Assembly (NCBI RefSeq): GCF_030159095.1
Contig: NZ_BRXS01000002.1
Coordinates: 186,001 to 250,000 of the forward strand
Length of the DNA stretch: 64,000 nucleotides
Direction of reading: 5' to 3'
Origin: Roseisolibacter agri
Lineage (GTDB): Bacteria > Gemmatimonadota > Gemmatimonadetes > Gemmatimonadales > Gemmatimonadaceae
Part shown: positions 31,984 through 39,439 of the stretch, one piece after another
How positions within the stretch are numbered: the stretch's first letter is position 1
Layout of the letters: every line of letters begins with the position of its first letter
Notes under the pieces: model-generated
Seen by the model: the letters and a program-made list of their open reading frames with translations, nothing else
The model's database searches: none
Told to the model about the DNA's origin: nothing
Made by a program: the position numbers and the translations under genes

Positions 31984-32580
31984 ATGAGTGAGACATCAGT
32001 GACGGTGGCCACCGAGGCCGCGACCGTGAGACCATCCTTGATCGTGGTCACCGGACGGCCTGGGGCAGGCAAGTCCACGCTCGCCCTTGCGCTCGCGCGG
32101 GCGGTGCGCTGCCCGCTGCTCTCGCGCGACGAGATCAAGGAAGGGCTGATCCACGCGGCCGGCGAACTGGGCGAACCCGGGGGCGAGGCCCAGCGGCGCG
32201 CTACCGACGTGTTCTTCGACGCCTTGACCCTCCTGCTCGGCCGCGGCGTCACGGTGGTGGCGGAGGCGGCGTTCCAGCACCACGTCTGGGCGCCGCGGCT
32301 GGAGTCCTTCCACGGGAGCGTTCGCGTGCGCATCGTCCTGTGCGAGGTGCCCCCGGAACTCGCCCGCGCCCGGCACGTCGAGCGCGGTCTTGCCGACCCG
32401 GGCCGGGAGCGGTTGCATCACGACTACGTGGTGCGAGTGGCCCGTGCGGGCCGGGACTGGCGGGCGCTGCCGATCGGGGCCTACGAGCCGCTGCGCTCGG
32501 ACCTGCCCACGCTGGCGGTGGATACTACAGCTGGGTATCGCCCCGAGTTCGAGGAGATCGTCGCGTTTGCGCGTGCGTGA
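31984..32580 (+). CDS. Cassette 34: P-loop kinase-like AAA ATPase
   Basis: 198 residues. Walker A GRPGAGKST near 25-33, then CPLLSRDEIKEGLIHAAGEL, VTVVAEAAFQHHVWAPRLES and RIVLCEVPPELARARHVERG. This is the AAA_33 group, which includes zeta-like kinases and small antibiotic or nucleoside phosphotransferases. No antitoxin gene accompanies it, so a stand-alone phosphotransferase is more likely than a toxin. Confidence 0.83.
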   Translation: MSETSVTVATEAATVRPSLIVVTGRPGAGKSTLALALARAVRCPLLSRDEIKEGLIHAAGELGEPGGEAQRRATDVFFDALTLLLGRGVTVVAEAAFQHHVWAPRLESFHGSVRVRIVLCEVPPELARARHVERGLADPGRERLHHDYVVRVARAGRDWRALPIGAYEPLRSDLPTLAVDTTAGYRPEFEEIVAFARA

Positions 32581-32611
32581 GCGCGGCAGCAGAGTGTGCC
32601 CTCGCCGTGCG

Positions 32612-32710
32612 GCCTAACGAAGCGTTGCAGCTGACGTACGGGCGGCGGACTGCCTCGGCTGCGCCTCGGCTTTGATTGCCTCCGTACGCAGCTGAACGTG
32701 GGCGTTAGGC
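32612..32710 (+). repeat. attC: attC34 (short class, 99 bp)
   Basis: R'' GCCTAAC, R' GTTAGGC; ends cassette 34. Confidence 0.95.
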
Positions 32711-32787
32711 CGCCCCAGCCCGTCTCGTAACGCGCGGTCTCGCCAAGCACTATCTTCCGGGCACCCTTCCGCCGCCCGAGGCCGCCG

Positions 32788-32973
32788 ATGAGTGACGCCA
32801 CCGCCAAGCAGCTCGCCCTGCGCGCCCTGGAGCAGCTGCCCGAGGATGCGACCCTGGAGGACGCGATGGAGCGCCTCTACTTCCTCGAGAAGATCGAGCG
32901 CGGGCGTGCCGAGGCCCGCGCGGGCCGCACGGTCACCCACGAGGACGTCGTCGCCCGCTTCGGGCTCCGGTAA
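32788..32973 (+). CDS. Cassette 35: antitoxin of a ParE-type module
   Basis: 61 residues: LALRALEQLPEDATLEDAME, RLYFLEKIERGRAEARAGRT, VTHEDVVARFGL. This helical pattern (LPxDATxED-x-x-x-RLYxLEKIERG) is typical of antitoxins located just upstream of RelE/ParE toxins. The 77-bp leader after attC34 contains TATCTT (32751-32756), a possible -10 box. Confidence 0.85.
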   Translation: MSDATAKQLALRALEQLPEDATLEDAMERLYFLEKIERGRAEARAGRTVTHEDVVARFGLR

Positions 32974-32998
32974 GCGTCGGCGATAGGCGACGCTCCGG

Positions 32999-33292
32999 AT
33001 GCCGCCGGTCGCTGTCCTGTGGTCGGCGCAAGCCGCCGACGACCTGCAGGAGATCCACGACTACATCGCCCGGCAGTCGCCGCGCTACGCGGCGGTCGTG
33101 GCCGGGCGCCTCGTGGCCGCCGTGGACCGGGTACGCGAGTTCCCGGAGTCGGGGCGCATCGTGCCGGAGCTGAATGACCCGGCCGTGCGCGAGGTGATCC
33201 ACGGGGCGTACCGGATCGTTTACGAGTTGCAGCCCGATGTCGCGGTGGTGCTCACGGTGTTCCGGGCGTCGCGCGCATTCCCGCTGGACTGA
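32999..33292 (+). CDS. Cassette 35: RelE/ParE-family toxin
   Basis: 97 residues: VLWSAQAADDLQEIHDYIAR, VDRVREFPESGRIVPELNDP and VREVIHGAYRIVYELQPDVA, close to ParE. ParE-type toxins poison gyrase. Located 25 bp after the antitoxin gene. Confidence 0.92.
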   Translation: MPPVAVLWSAQAADDLQEIHDYIARQSPRYAAVVAGRLVAAVDRVREFPESGRIVPELNDPAVREVIHGAYRIVYELQPDVAVVLTVFRASRAFPLD

Positions 33293-33316
33293 GCACGCCC
33301 GGCTCTGCACGTGGCG

Positions 33317-33415
33317 GCCTAACGAAACGTTGCAGCTGACGTAGGAGCTAACGATTGGCCTCGGCTCCGCCTCGGTTCCATTGGGTTCCTACGCAGCTGA
33401 ACGCGGGCGTCAGGG
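33317..33415 (+). repeat. attC: attC35 (short class, 99 bp), R' mutated
   Basis: R'' GCCTAAC is intact, but R' reads GTCAGGG instead of GTTRRRY. It is the first visibly altered site toward the distal end of the array. Confidence 0.9.
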
Positions 33416-33434
33416 AGCGCACCCGCATCGTCCG

Positions 33435-33848
33435 ATGATCGAGATTCGCGCGAACGACTCCGCCTTCACCGCCGACGCCTTCCTGGCGCTGGTCCAGCGC
33501 GTCTGGCCGCGTGACTACGACACGGCCGCAGTGGCCGCGGCGCTCACGCGGACCATGAACATCGGTGCCTGGGACGGCGACCGGCTGGTGGGCGCGGTGC
33601 GGGTCCTCTCGGACGGCTATCTCTTCGCCTGCGTCAGCGAGATCCTCGTAGAGCCGACGTACCAGGGGCAGGGGCTCGGCCGCCGGCTGATGGACGCCGC
33701 GCTGGCGCAGGCGCCGCGCGGCAAGCTGTTCCTCGGGGCGCAGCCCCAGGCGGTCGGGTTCTTCGAGCGGCTCGGGTATGCGCGCGGGCCGGTCGGCTTC
33801 GTGGCGGCCCGCCTGGACGCGCATGGCGCTCCCGAGCGCGCTTCCTGA
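33435..33848 (+). CDS. Cassette 36: GNAT acetyltransferase
   Basis: 137 residues from ATG 33435. LVGAVRVLSDGYLFACVSEI, LVEPTYQGQGLGRRLMDAAL (acetyl-CoA loop Q-x-x-G-x-G) and FLGAQPQAVGFFERLGYARG define the fold. Substrate unknown. Confidence 0.9.
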   Translation: MIEIRANDSAFTADAFLALVQRVWPRDYDTAAVAAALTRTMNIGAWDGDRLVGAVRVLSDGYLFACVSEILVEPTYQGQGLGRRLMDAALAQAPRGKLFLGAQPQAVGFFERLGYARGPVGFVAARLDAHGAPERAS

Positions 33849-33938
33849 CCTGGCGTTGCAGCTGACCACGGGGCTATGGTGTGCCTCGCTGCGCTCGGCA
33901 TTGTGCGGTCCCGTGGCAGCCGAACGTGGGCGTTAGGT
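33843..33938 (+). repeat. attC: attC36 (short class, 96 bp), R'' mutated
   Basis: R'' reads TCCTGAC. It nearly complements this cassette's odd start TCAGGG, so the change is shared by both ends of the cassette. L' is GCAGCCGAAC; R' GTTAGGT. Confidence 0.88.
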
Positions 33939-33970
33939 GGCCACGAGCCGAGTCGTTCGTCCACCGCTAG

Positions 33971-34483
33971 ATGCGATTCCCTCGACCGACGTGGCGACGG
34001 CGCTCGCGCATGCTCCTGCTCCTCCTGCCGTGGCTCGCCAGCTGCTCGGGGCAGCGGTCGCGGTGGGCCGACTGCTCGCCGTCCGCCAGACAACCCCGGA
34101 GCACCAGCATGCAAACGTCCGACCTGCCGGCGACCCTCGCCGGCGGGGTCCATGGCGCGCACGATGCGCGACCGGCGCTCCAGCATGTGGCCGTGCGCCT
34201 GATCGGAGCGGAGACGGACACGGCGCGGGTGACGTACACGGACAGCGCGGGCACCTTCCGATTCGACGGGCTTGCGGCAGGGCGCTACACGCTCGAGTTC
34301 CGCCGCATCGGCTACGAGACGCGCAGGCTCGCCGCGCTCTCGGTCGACCCCACTCGCGGCACGCGGGTGGTGGTGCCGCTGCAGCGCTACCTGCTGTGCG
34401 AGCGCTGGGACCTGCAGGCGCCGCGCTCGCCGAGCGCCGGGCGCACCGAACCGGCGCAGCGCGCACCCGCGCGGCCCACCTGA
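33971..34483 (+). CDS. Cassette 37: lipoprotein with carboxypeptidase-regulatory-like domain
   Basis: 170 residues. A basic N-terminus and lipobox LLLLLPWLASC, then a beta-sandwich (LQHVAVRLIGAETDTARVTY, TDSAGTFRFDGLAAGRYTLE, FRRIGYETRRLAAL) of the CarboxypepD_reg type found in surface and TonB-receptor plug-like proteins. Same domain type as cassette 10 but not a close copy. Confidence 0.75.
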   Translation: MRFPRPTWRRRSRMLLLLLPWLASCSGQRSRWADCSPSARQPRSTSMQTSDLPATLAGGVHGAHDARPALQHVAVRLIGAETDTARVTYTDSAGTFRFDGLAAGRYTLEFRRIGYETRRLAALSVDPTRGTRVVVPLQRYLLCERWDLQAPRSPSAGRTEPAQRAPARPT

Positions 34484-34607
34484 CCAACCGTTGCAGCTGA
34501 CAACCCCGTGGGACCATCATGGTGCTTCCGGCTCGGCCGCCTCACGCTGCTCGGCTTCAAGGCGCACGCTCGGCTGCGAGCGCCGCAGCTGAACGTGGGC
34601 GTTCGGC
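34482..34607 (+). repeat. attC: attC37 (long class, 126 bp), R'' decayed
   Basis: R'' GACCAAC does not match the cassette start TTAGGT; R' GTTCGGC. Confidence 0.88.
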
Positions 34608-34641
34608 CGCAACCACTCCCGTAGACCTTCACGAGGTGCGC

Positions 34642-35064
34642 ATGCAGATCCAGGCGTCGGTGCAGAGCTCCGCGGCAGGGCACCAGGTGGTCGTGCGCAC
34701 GGATGGTCGCGCCTCGATGATCGACGTCCCTGGGCGCCCGGGCGGTGGCTCGGCGCTCAACGGCGGCGAGTTGCTGTGCGCGGCGCTGGCGACGTGCTAT
34801 TGCAACGACGTCTATCGGGAGGCCGCGCGCCGCGGCGTCATCGTCGCCCAGGTCGAGGTGGCGGTCGAGGCGGAGTTCGGCGGGCGTGGGGAGCCGGCGC
34901 GGCGGATCACGTACACCGCCCGGGTCACGAGCGACGCCCCCGCGGAGGTGATCGAGGCGCTGCTGCGGGAGACCGACGCCGTCGCGGAGGTGCAGAACAC
35001 GCTCCGGGCCGGGCTCGCCGTGGAGCTGCGCCTGGCACCCGACGCGTCGGCCGTCGTGTCCTGA
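34642..35064 (+). CDS. Cassette 38: OsmC/Ohr-family protein
   Basis: 140 residues from ATG 34642. GGGSALNGGELLCAALATCY, CNDVYREAARRGVIVAQVEV and VTSDAPAEVIEALLRETDAV follow the OsmC fold, including the ALATCY Cys region of the peroxidatic centre. The second catalytic Cys of true Ohr is not obvious, so peroxidase activity is uncertain. Confidence 0.88.
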   Translation: MQIQASVQSSAAGHQVVVRTDGRASMIDVPGRPGGGSALNGGELLCAALATCYCNDVYREAARRGVIVAQVEVAVEAEFGGRGEPARRITYTARVTSDAPAEVIEALLRETDAVAEVQNTLRAGLAVELRLAPDASAVVS

Positions 35065-35080
35065 GTCCGTCCCGCCGGCG

Positions 35081-35210
35081 GCCTAGCGAAGCGTTGCAGC
35101 TGACAAGGCGTGCGCAGCATCAGGTTGCTCCCGGATCGGCTGCGGTGCTCGCCCCGGCACCCGTGCGCGCGCTCGGCTAGGATCCTTGCAGCTGGACTTG
35201 GGCGTGAGAC
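35081..35210 (+). repeat. attC: attC38 (long class, 130 bp), decayed
   Basis: R'' GCCTAGC, L' GCAGCTGGAC and R' GTGAGAC all carry changes; overall similarity to attC6 is still obvious. Probably inactive. Confidence 0.85.
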
Positions 35211-35236
35211 CGCACACATCCTCCGTCGCGATTCCC

Positions 35237-35548
35237 GTGAGCGTCCCCGCACCCGCCCCGCCCCGCGGTCAGTACGCGCAGCTCCGCGCCCGCACGCGAG
35301 AGCGACGTCTGGCGGAGCGCGTGGCACGCACGCCCACGGCCGCCGGTGCGGCCCGCGGCGCGGCGCTGGGCTTCCTGCTCGCTGCGGCCGACTGGGTCCT
35401 GGTGCTCGACCCCGGCACGCTCCGCCCCGGCCCACAGGCGCTGCGGGCCGCGCTCCTGGTGGTCGGCGTCGCTCTCGTCTGGGCCGCCGCTGGGGCAGCG
35501 GGTGCCGGCGCGCTGCGCGCGCTTCGCCGTCGCGGCTGGCCGTGGTGA
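35237..35548 (+). CDS. Cassette 39: small membrane protein, paralogue of cassette 7
   Basis: 103 residues from GTG 35237. Begins SVPAPAPPRGQYAQLRARTR and ends GALRALRRRGWPW exactly as the cassette 7 protein, differing mainly in the loop between its two helices. The preceding attC sites (attC6 and attC38) are also related, so the copied unit probably included the upstream site. Confidence 0.72.
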   Translation: MSVPAPAPPRGQYAQLRARTRERRLAERVARTPTAAGAARGAALGFLLAAADWVLVLDPGTLRPGPQALRAALLVVGVALVWAAAGAAGAGALRALRRRGWPW

Positions 35549-35566
35549 CGCCGCATCGCGCATGCG

Positions 35567-35666
35567 GCCTGACGAGACGTTGCCGCTGACGTCCGGGCTT
35601 ACGGACTTGCCTGGCTGCCCCTCGGCTCTTGTTGCGTCCGTCCGCAGCTGAACGTGGGCGGTCGGC
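35567..35666 (+). repeat. attC: attC39 (short class, 100 bp), decayed; last recognisable complete site
   Basis: R'' GCCTGAC, L'' TTGCCGCTGAC and R' GGTCGGC all carry changes. It marks the end of the intact array. Confidence 0.82.
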
Positions 35667-35901
35667 CGCACCCGGATCCCCGGGACCAGGTCTGCCGCAC
35701 CGCCGACCCTGACGGCGCGCGACACCACGCGGTCCAACGTCGCGTGGCGGTCGCAGGCCGCCACCGGCCGAGGGCGGCGAGGGAGCGGTGGCGGGACCCG
35801 ACCGCGAGTCGGGCGGCCGCGGCTGGCACGGCGGCGAGTGTCTAGCTTTCCTACGCCCGGGCCCATTCCGCGCCCCAGACTCTCGCTCCACCAGCCTCTG
35901 C
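35667..35901 (+). promoter_or_regulatory. Gap between array end and ABC-F gene
   Basis: No gene is credible. TAGCTT at 35843-35848 resembles a -10 box before the ABC-F gene. A TAGCTT also occurs at about 38739 in the same position relative to the reductase gene. Confidence 0.35.
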
Positions 35902-37521
35902 GTGACTCTCCTCTCGCTGTCCAACGTCGGCGTCTCCTTCGGCGCGACCGAGCTCTTCAAGAACGTCACCTTCACCGTCGGCGACGGCGAGCGGTGGGGC
36001 ATCATCGGGCGCAATGGCGCCGGCAAGTCGTCGATCTTCAAGCTCATCACCGGGGAGCTCCAGCCGACGGTGGGAAGCGTCGCGCGCCGGCCGGGCCTGC
36101 GGCACGCCCTGCTCGACCAGCACCGCGCGTTCGAGGGGGCGACGACCGTGTGGGAGGCGGGGGCGGCGGCGTGGCGCGACGTGATCGCGCTCGAGAAGCG
36201 CATCGCCGAGCAGGCCATGGAGCTCGGTGAGCTCGGCGACCGCGTGACGGACGAGGTCCTCGAGCGCTTCGGGCGCGACCAGGAGCGCTTCGAGGCCCTC
36301 GGGGGATACGTCTACCACGCGCGCGTCGACGCGGTGCTCCAGGGGCTGGGCTTCGACGCCGAGGAGTCGAGGACGCGGCCCGTGGCGTCGCTGTCGGGCG
36401 GAGAGCGCGGGCGCGTCGGCCTCGCGGCGCAGCTCATCGCGCCGGCCGACCTGCTGCTCCTCGACGAGCCCACCAACCACCTCGACCTCGACACGACGAC
36501 GTGGCTGCAGGAGTGGCTCCAGGACGCCGACGAGACGGTCATCGTCGTGTCGCACGACCGCGCGTTCCTCGACGCGATCTGCACGCACATCCTCCACGTG
36601 GAGGGGCGCACGAGCGAGTGGTATCGCGGCAACTACAGCCAGTTCGTGCCGCAACGCGCCGAGCGCCGGTTGACGCGCGATCGCGAGCGCGAGAAGCAGA
36701 TCGCGTACGTGAAGAAGGAGGAGGAGTACATCCGGCGGAACCTCGCGGGCGTCAACTCCTTCCAGGCGAAGGGCAAGCGCAAGCGGCTCGAGCGCCTGCC
36801 GCGGCTCGCGCCGCCGCCCGGTGACCCGGCGGCGATGTCGCTCCACTTCGAGCTGGCGGAGCGCGGCGGCGATCAGGTGATCGCCATCGACGACCTGTCG
36901 GTGGAGGTGCCCGGCCGCGTGCTCGTCGAGAAGTTCACCGCCGTGCTGCGACGGAACGACTTCGTCGCGCTCGTCGGGCCGAACGGCGCCGGCAAGTCGT
37001 CGTTCATCTCCACGATCATCGGCGATCGCGCGCCGGCGAGCGGCCAGGCGCGCATCGGCGGATCGATCACGCCCGCGTGGTTCCGACAGGACCTCGGCGA
37101 CCTGCCGCTGCGGAAGTCGCTGTACGACACGATCCAGGACCTGCGGCCGCTCTGGAGCCGGGGCCAGATCCAGAACTGCCTCGGCGCGTTCGGCTTCAGC
37201 GGCGACGAGGTGCAGCGCGAGATCGGCACGCTCAGCGGAGGCGAGCGGGCGCGCGTCGCGCTCGCGCGCATGACGCTCGCGCACGCGAACCTGCTGATCC
37301 TCGACGAGCCGACCAACCATCTCGACGTCGAGAACATCGAGGCGCTCGAGGACGCGCTCGAGGACTACGAGGGCACGGTCCTCCTCGTGAGTCACGACCG
37401 CGCCTTCCTGCGCGAGGTCGCCACGCGCGTCTGGGCGTTCGACGGCACGCGCCTGAGGGACTTCGACGGCCCGTTCGTGGAGTGGGAGCAGGAGCGCGCG
37501 CGTCGCGCCGGAAAGCCGTAG
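35902..37521 (+). CDS. ABC-F family ATPase (Uup/EttA/YbiT type)
   Basis: 539 residues from GTG 35902; no membrane segments. Two ATPase domains: Walker A GRNGAGKSS and GPNGAGKSS, signatures SGGERGR and SGGERAR, Walker B LLLLDEPTNHLD and LLILDEPTNHLD. The linker has the charged helical pair typical of ABC-F. These proteins act on the ribosome to adjust translation, and some protect it from antibiotics. Homology begins at VTLLSLSNVGVSFG, which decides the start. Confidence 0.94.
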   Translation: MTLLSLSNVGVSFGATELFKNVTFTVGDGERWGIIGRNGAGKSSIFKLITGELQPTVGSVARRPGLRHALLDQHRAFEGATTVWEAGAAAWRDVIALEKRIAEQAMELGELGDRVTDEVLERFGRDQERFEALGGYVYHARVDAVLQGLGFDAEESRTRPVASLSGGERGRVGLAAQLIAPADLLLLDEPTNHLDLDTTTWLQEWLQDADETVIVVSHDRAFLDAICTHILHVEGRTSEWYRGNYSQFVPQRAERRLTRDREREKQIAYVKKEEEYIRRNLAGVNSFQAKGKRKRLERLPRLAPPPGDPAAMSLHFELAERGGDQVIAIDDLSVEVPGRVLVEKFTAVLRRNDFVALVGPNGAGKSSFISTIIGDRAPASGQARIGGSITPAWFRQDLGDLPLRKSLYDTIQDLRPLWSRGQIQNCLGAFGFSGDEVQREIGTLSGGERARVALARMTLAHANLLILDEPTNHLDVENIEALEDALEDYEGTVLLVSHDRAFLREVATRVWAFDGTRLRDFDGPFVEWEQERARRAGKP

Positions 37522-37565
37522 CGCGTTCCGCCGGTGTGCGGCACCCATCTCTCCGTCGACCGAAC

Positions 37566-38147
37566 GTGGCTCCGGCGCCCGACTACCCGATTCTTCTCTT
37601 CCCTGACCGCACCGCGTTCCGGGCGTGGCTCGCTGCGCATCATGCCTCCCAGCCGGGTCTCTGGCTGCGGATCGCGAAGGCCGGATCGCCGCTGCGATCC
37701 GTGACCTATGCGGAAGCGCTCGATCTCGCCCTCTGCTTCGGCTGGATCGACGGGCAGAAGAAGAGCTTCGACGCGGATTCCTTCCTCCAGAAGTTCACCC
37801 CGCGGCAGAAGCGCAGTCCCTGGTCGAAGCGGAACCGCGAGCATGTGGAGCGTCTGGTCGCAGCCGGCGAGATGCACGCCGCGGGGCTGGCCGCCGTCGA
37901 AGCCGCCAGGGCCGACGGCCGGTGGGACCGCGCCTACGATTCACCGGGCACGATGACCGTGCCGGACGACCTCCGCGCGGCGCTCGCCGAGCATCCGGAG
38001 GCGAGCGCCTTCTTCGAGACGTTGAAGGGCGCGAACCGGTACGCGATCCTCTACCGCATCCAGACGGCGGTCAGGCCGGAGACGCGCGCGCGCCGGATCG
38101 CCGATTTCGTCGCGATGCTGCAGCGCGGGGAGACGCTGCATCCATAG
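37566..38147 (+). CDS. YdeI/OmpD-associated family protein
   Basis: 193 residues from GTG 37566. YPILLFPDRTAFRAWLAAHH, GLWLRIAKAG, TYAEALDLALCFGWIDGQKK and FTPRQKRSPWSKRNREHVER are diagnostic of the YdeI family (linked to bacteriocin/peptide tolerance in enterics). The C-terminal FFETLKGANRYAILYRIQTA also fits. Cytoplasmic; biochemical activity unknown. Confidence 0.9.
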   Translation: MAPAPDYPILLFPDRTAFRAWLAAHHASQPGLWLRIAKAGSPLRSVTYAEALDLALCFGWIDGQKKSFDADSFLQKFTPRQKRSPWSKRNREHVERLVAAGEMHAAGLAAVEAARADGRWDRAYDSPGTMTVPDDLRAALAEHPEASAFFETLKGANRYAILYRIQTAVRPETRARRIADFVAMLQRGETLHP

Positions 38148-38176
38148 CGGCCCCACACGCCTCGACTCCGGTGCTC

Positions 38177-38566
38177 ATGCGGAAGCAGTACCACCTGCGG
38201 CAGTCCGCGACTGGCCTGCTCGCGTGGGACGTGGATCGGCTCATCGCGCTGACGGCCGGCCTCCCCGCACGCGAGGTGCCCCTCGCCGCCATCCGCGAGC
38301 TGGACGAGCCGTTCTGGTTCGGCGGTGGGAGCGAGGCGGCGACGTGCCGCGCCGTCGCCGAGCACGCGCGGCTGATCGCTGCGGCGGACCTGCGCTACCC
38401 GATCATCCTGGGCGCGGACGGCCGGGTGATGGACGGCATGCACCGCGTCGCGAAGGCCTACCTCGAGGGCCGCAGCGTCATCGCGGCGGTGCAGCTCACC
38501 GTCGATCCCGCGCCGGACTTCGTCGGGGTGGACGAGGCGGCGCTGCCCTACGAGGCGATCGCCTGA
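38177..38566 (+). CDS. ParB-N-like domain protein
   Basis: 129 residues from ATG 38177 (GTG 38171 possible). LPAREVPLAAIRELDEPFWF, YPIILGADGRVMDGMHRVAK and AYLEGRSVIAAVQLTVDPAP resemble the N-terminal ParB/sulfiredoxin-like nucleotide-binding fold as a stand-alone unit. No HTH, so it is not a partition protein. Its TGA lies in a decayed R'' box. Confidence 0.78.
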   Translation: MRKQYHLRQSATGLLAWDVDRLIALTAGLPAREVPLAAIRELDEPFWFGGGSEAATCRAVAEHARLIAAADLRYPIILGADGRVMDGMHRVAKAYLEGRSVIAAVQLTVDPAPDFVGVDEAALPYEAIA

Positions 38567-38609
38567 CGCGCATCCCGGGTTCGCTCGCAGCTGACCTCGG
38601 GCGTTGGCA
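38561..38609 (+). repeat. attC: Fossil attC a: collapsed site
   Basis: GCCTGAC (R''-like, containing the stop of the previous gene) and CGCAGCTGACCTCGGGCGTTGGC (L'/R' half; written here from 38586-38608 in outline) remain, but the centre is deleted. Compare intact sites: GCAGCTGAACTTGGGCGTTAGGC, in outline. Confidence 0.75.
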
Positions 38610-38809
38610 AGACGATCGCACCGCGCGCCCGCCGCCCTGGTGGTGGCCCGTCGTCCCGCGGCCCGCGCTCCTGGCGATCGCCGCCTGTCGCCGCCCACGT
38701 CCGGCAGCGCGTGCGGGCGGCCGGCGGCGCGTCGGCGCTGATAGCTTCCTTCCCGGCTGCACGTGGGCATCGCACCGGTACCGACATCCGAACACGCGAG
38801 AGGAGCATC
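38610..38809 (+). other. Non-coding gap before the reductase gene
   Basis: No gene visible. It contains TAGCTT near 38739, which may be a -10 box, and GAGGAGC, a ribosome-binding site, just before the GTG at 38810. Confidence 0.4.
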
Positions 38810-39439
38810 GTGAGCAGGGTCTTCGTCAACATCGGGCTGAGCCTCGACGGCTACATGGCGCCGGAAGGCATGCGCATGGACGACCCCGGGTACCTGAACT
38901 GGGGCGCCAAGTGGGGCGCGATGATGAGGTGGATCCTCAAGCAGCAGCACTTCCGCGAGAACCTCGGCTTCGGACCCGGCGGCGAGACCGGCCCGGTGAA
39001 CGACCACGTGCGCCACACCATGGAGCGCATCGGCGCCAACATCATGGGCAAGCGGATGTTCGATCAGGGCGAGGTCGCGTGGCCGGAGGACGCGCCGTTC
39101 CACACGCCGGTCTACGTGCTCACGCACGAGCAGCGCGAGCCCTGGGTGCGGCCCGGCGGGACGACCTTCCACTTCGTCAACGACGGGCCGGAGCGCGCGC
39201 TGGAGCTGGCGCGCGAAGCCGCCGGTGATCGCGACGTGCGCATCGCGGGCGGCGCGGACGTGATCCAGCAGTACCTCAACCTCGGCGCCGTCGACGAGCT
39301 GGAGATCGCCCTCGCACTGGTGCTGTTCGGCGGCGGGCGGCGCCTCTTCGAGAACCTGCGCGATCCCGGCCCGCAGCTCCGCATCGACCGCGTGCTCGAT
39401 GGGCCCGACGCCACGCACCTGCGCTACGTGCGTCCGTGA
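38810..39439 (+). CDS. Dihydrofolate reductase-fold (RibD C-terminal) protein
   Basis: 209 residues from GTG 38810, preceded by GAGGAGC. VFVNIGLSLDGYMAPEGMRM, GANIMGKRMFDQGEVAWPED, FHTPVYVLTHEQREPW, RIAGGADVIQQYLNLGAVDE and ALALVLFGGGRRLF define the family of small NADPH-dependent reductases of uncertain substrate. Overlaps the HAD gene by 4 bp. Confidence 0.9.
   Translation: MSRVFVNIGLSLDGYMAPEGMRMDDPGYLNWGAKWGAMMRWILKQQHFRENLGFGPGGETGPVNDHVRHTMERIGANIMGKRMFDQGEVAWPEDAPFHTPVYVLTHEQREPWVRPGGTTFHFVNDGPERALELAREAAGDRDVRIAGGADVIQQYLNLGAVDELEIALALVLFGGGRRLFENLRDPGPQLRIDRVLDGPDATHLRYVRP

Noticed and set aside
12826-35666. Regularly spaced repeats resembling a CRISPR array
   Set aside because: Repeats are about 100-130 bp with paired R and L boxes and the spacers are whole genes, so they are attC sites; no cas genes are present.
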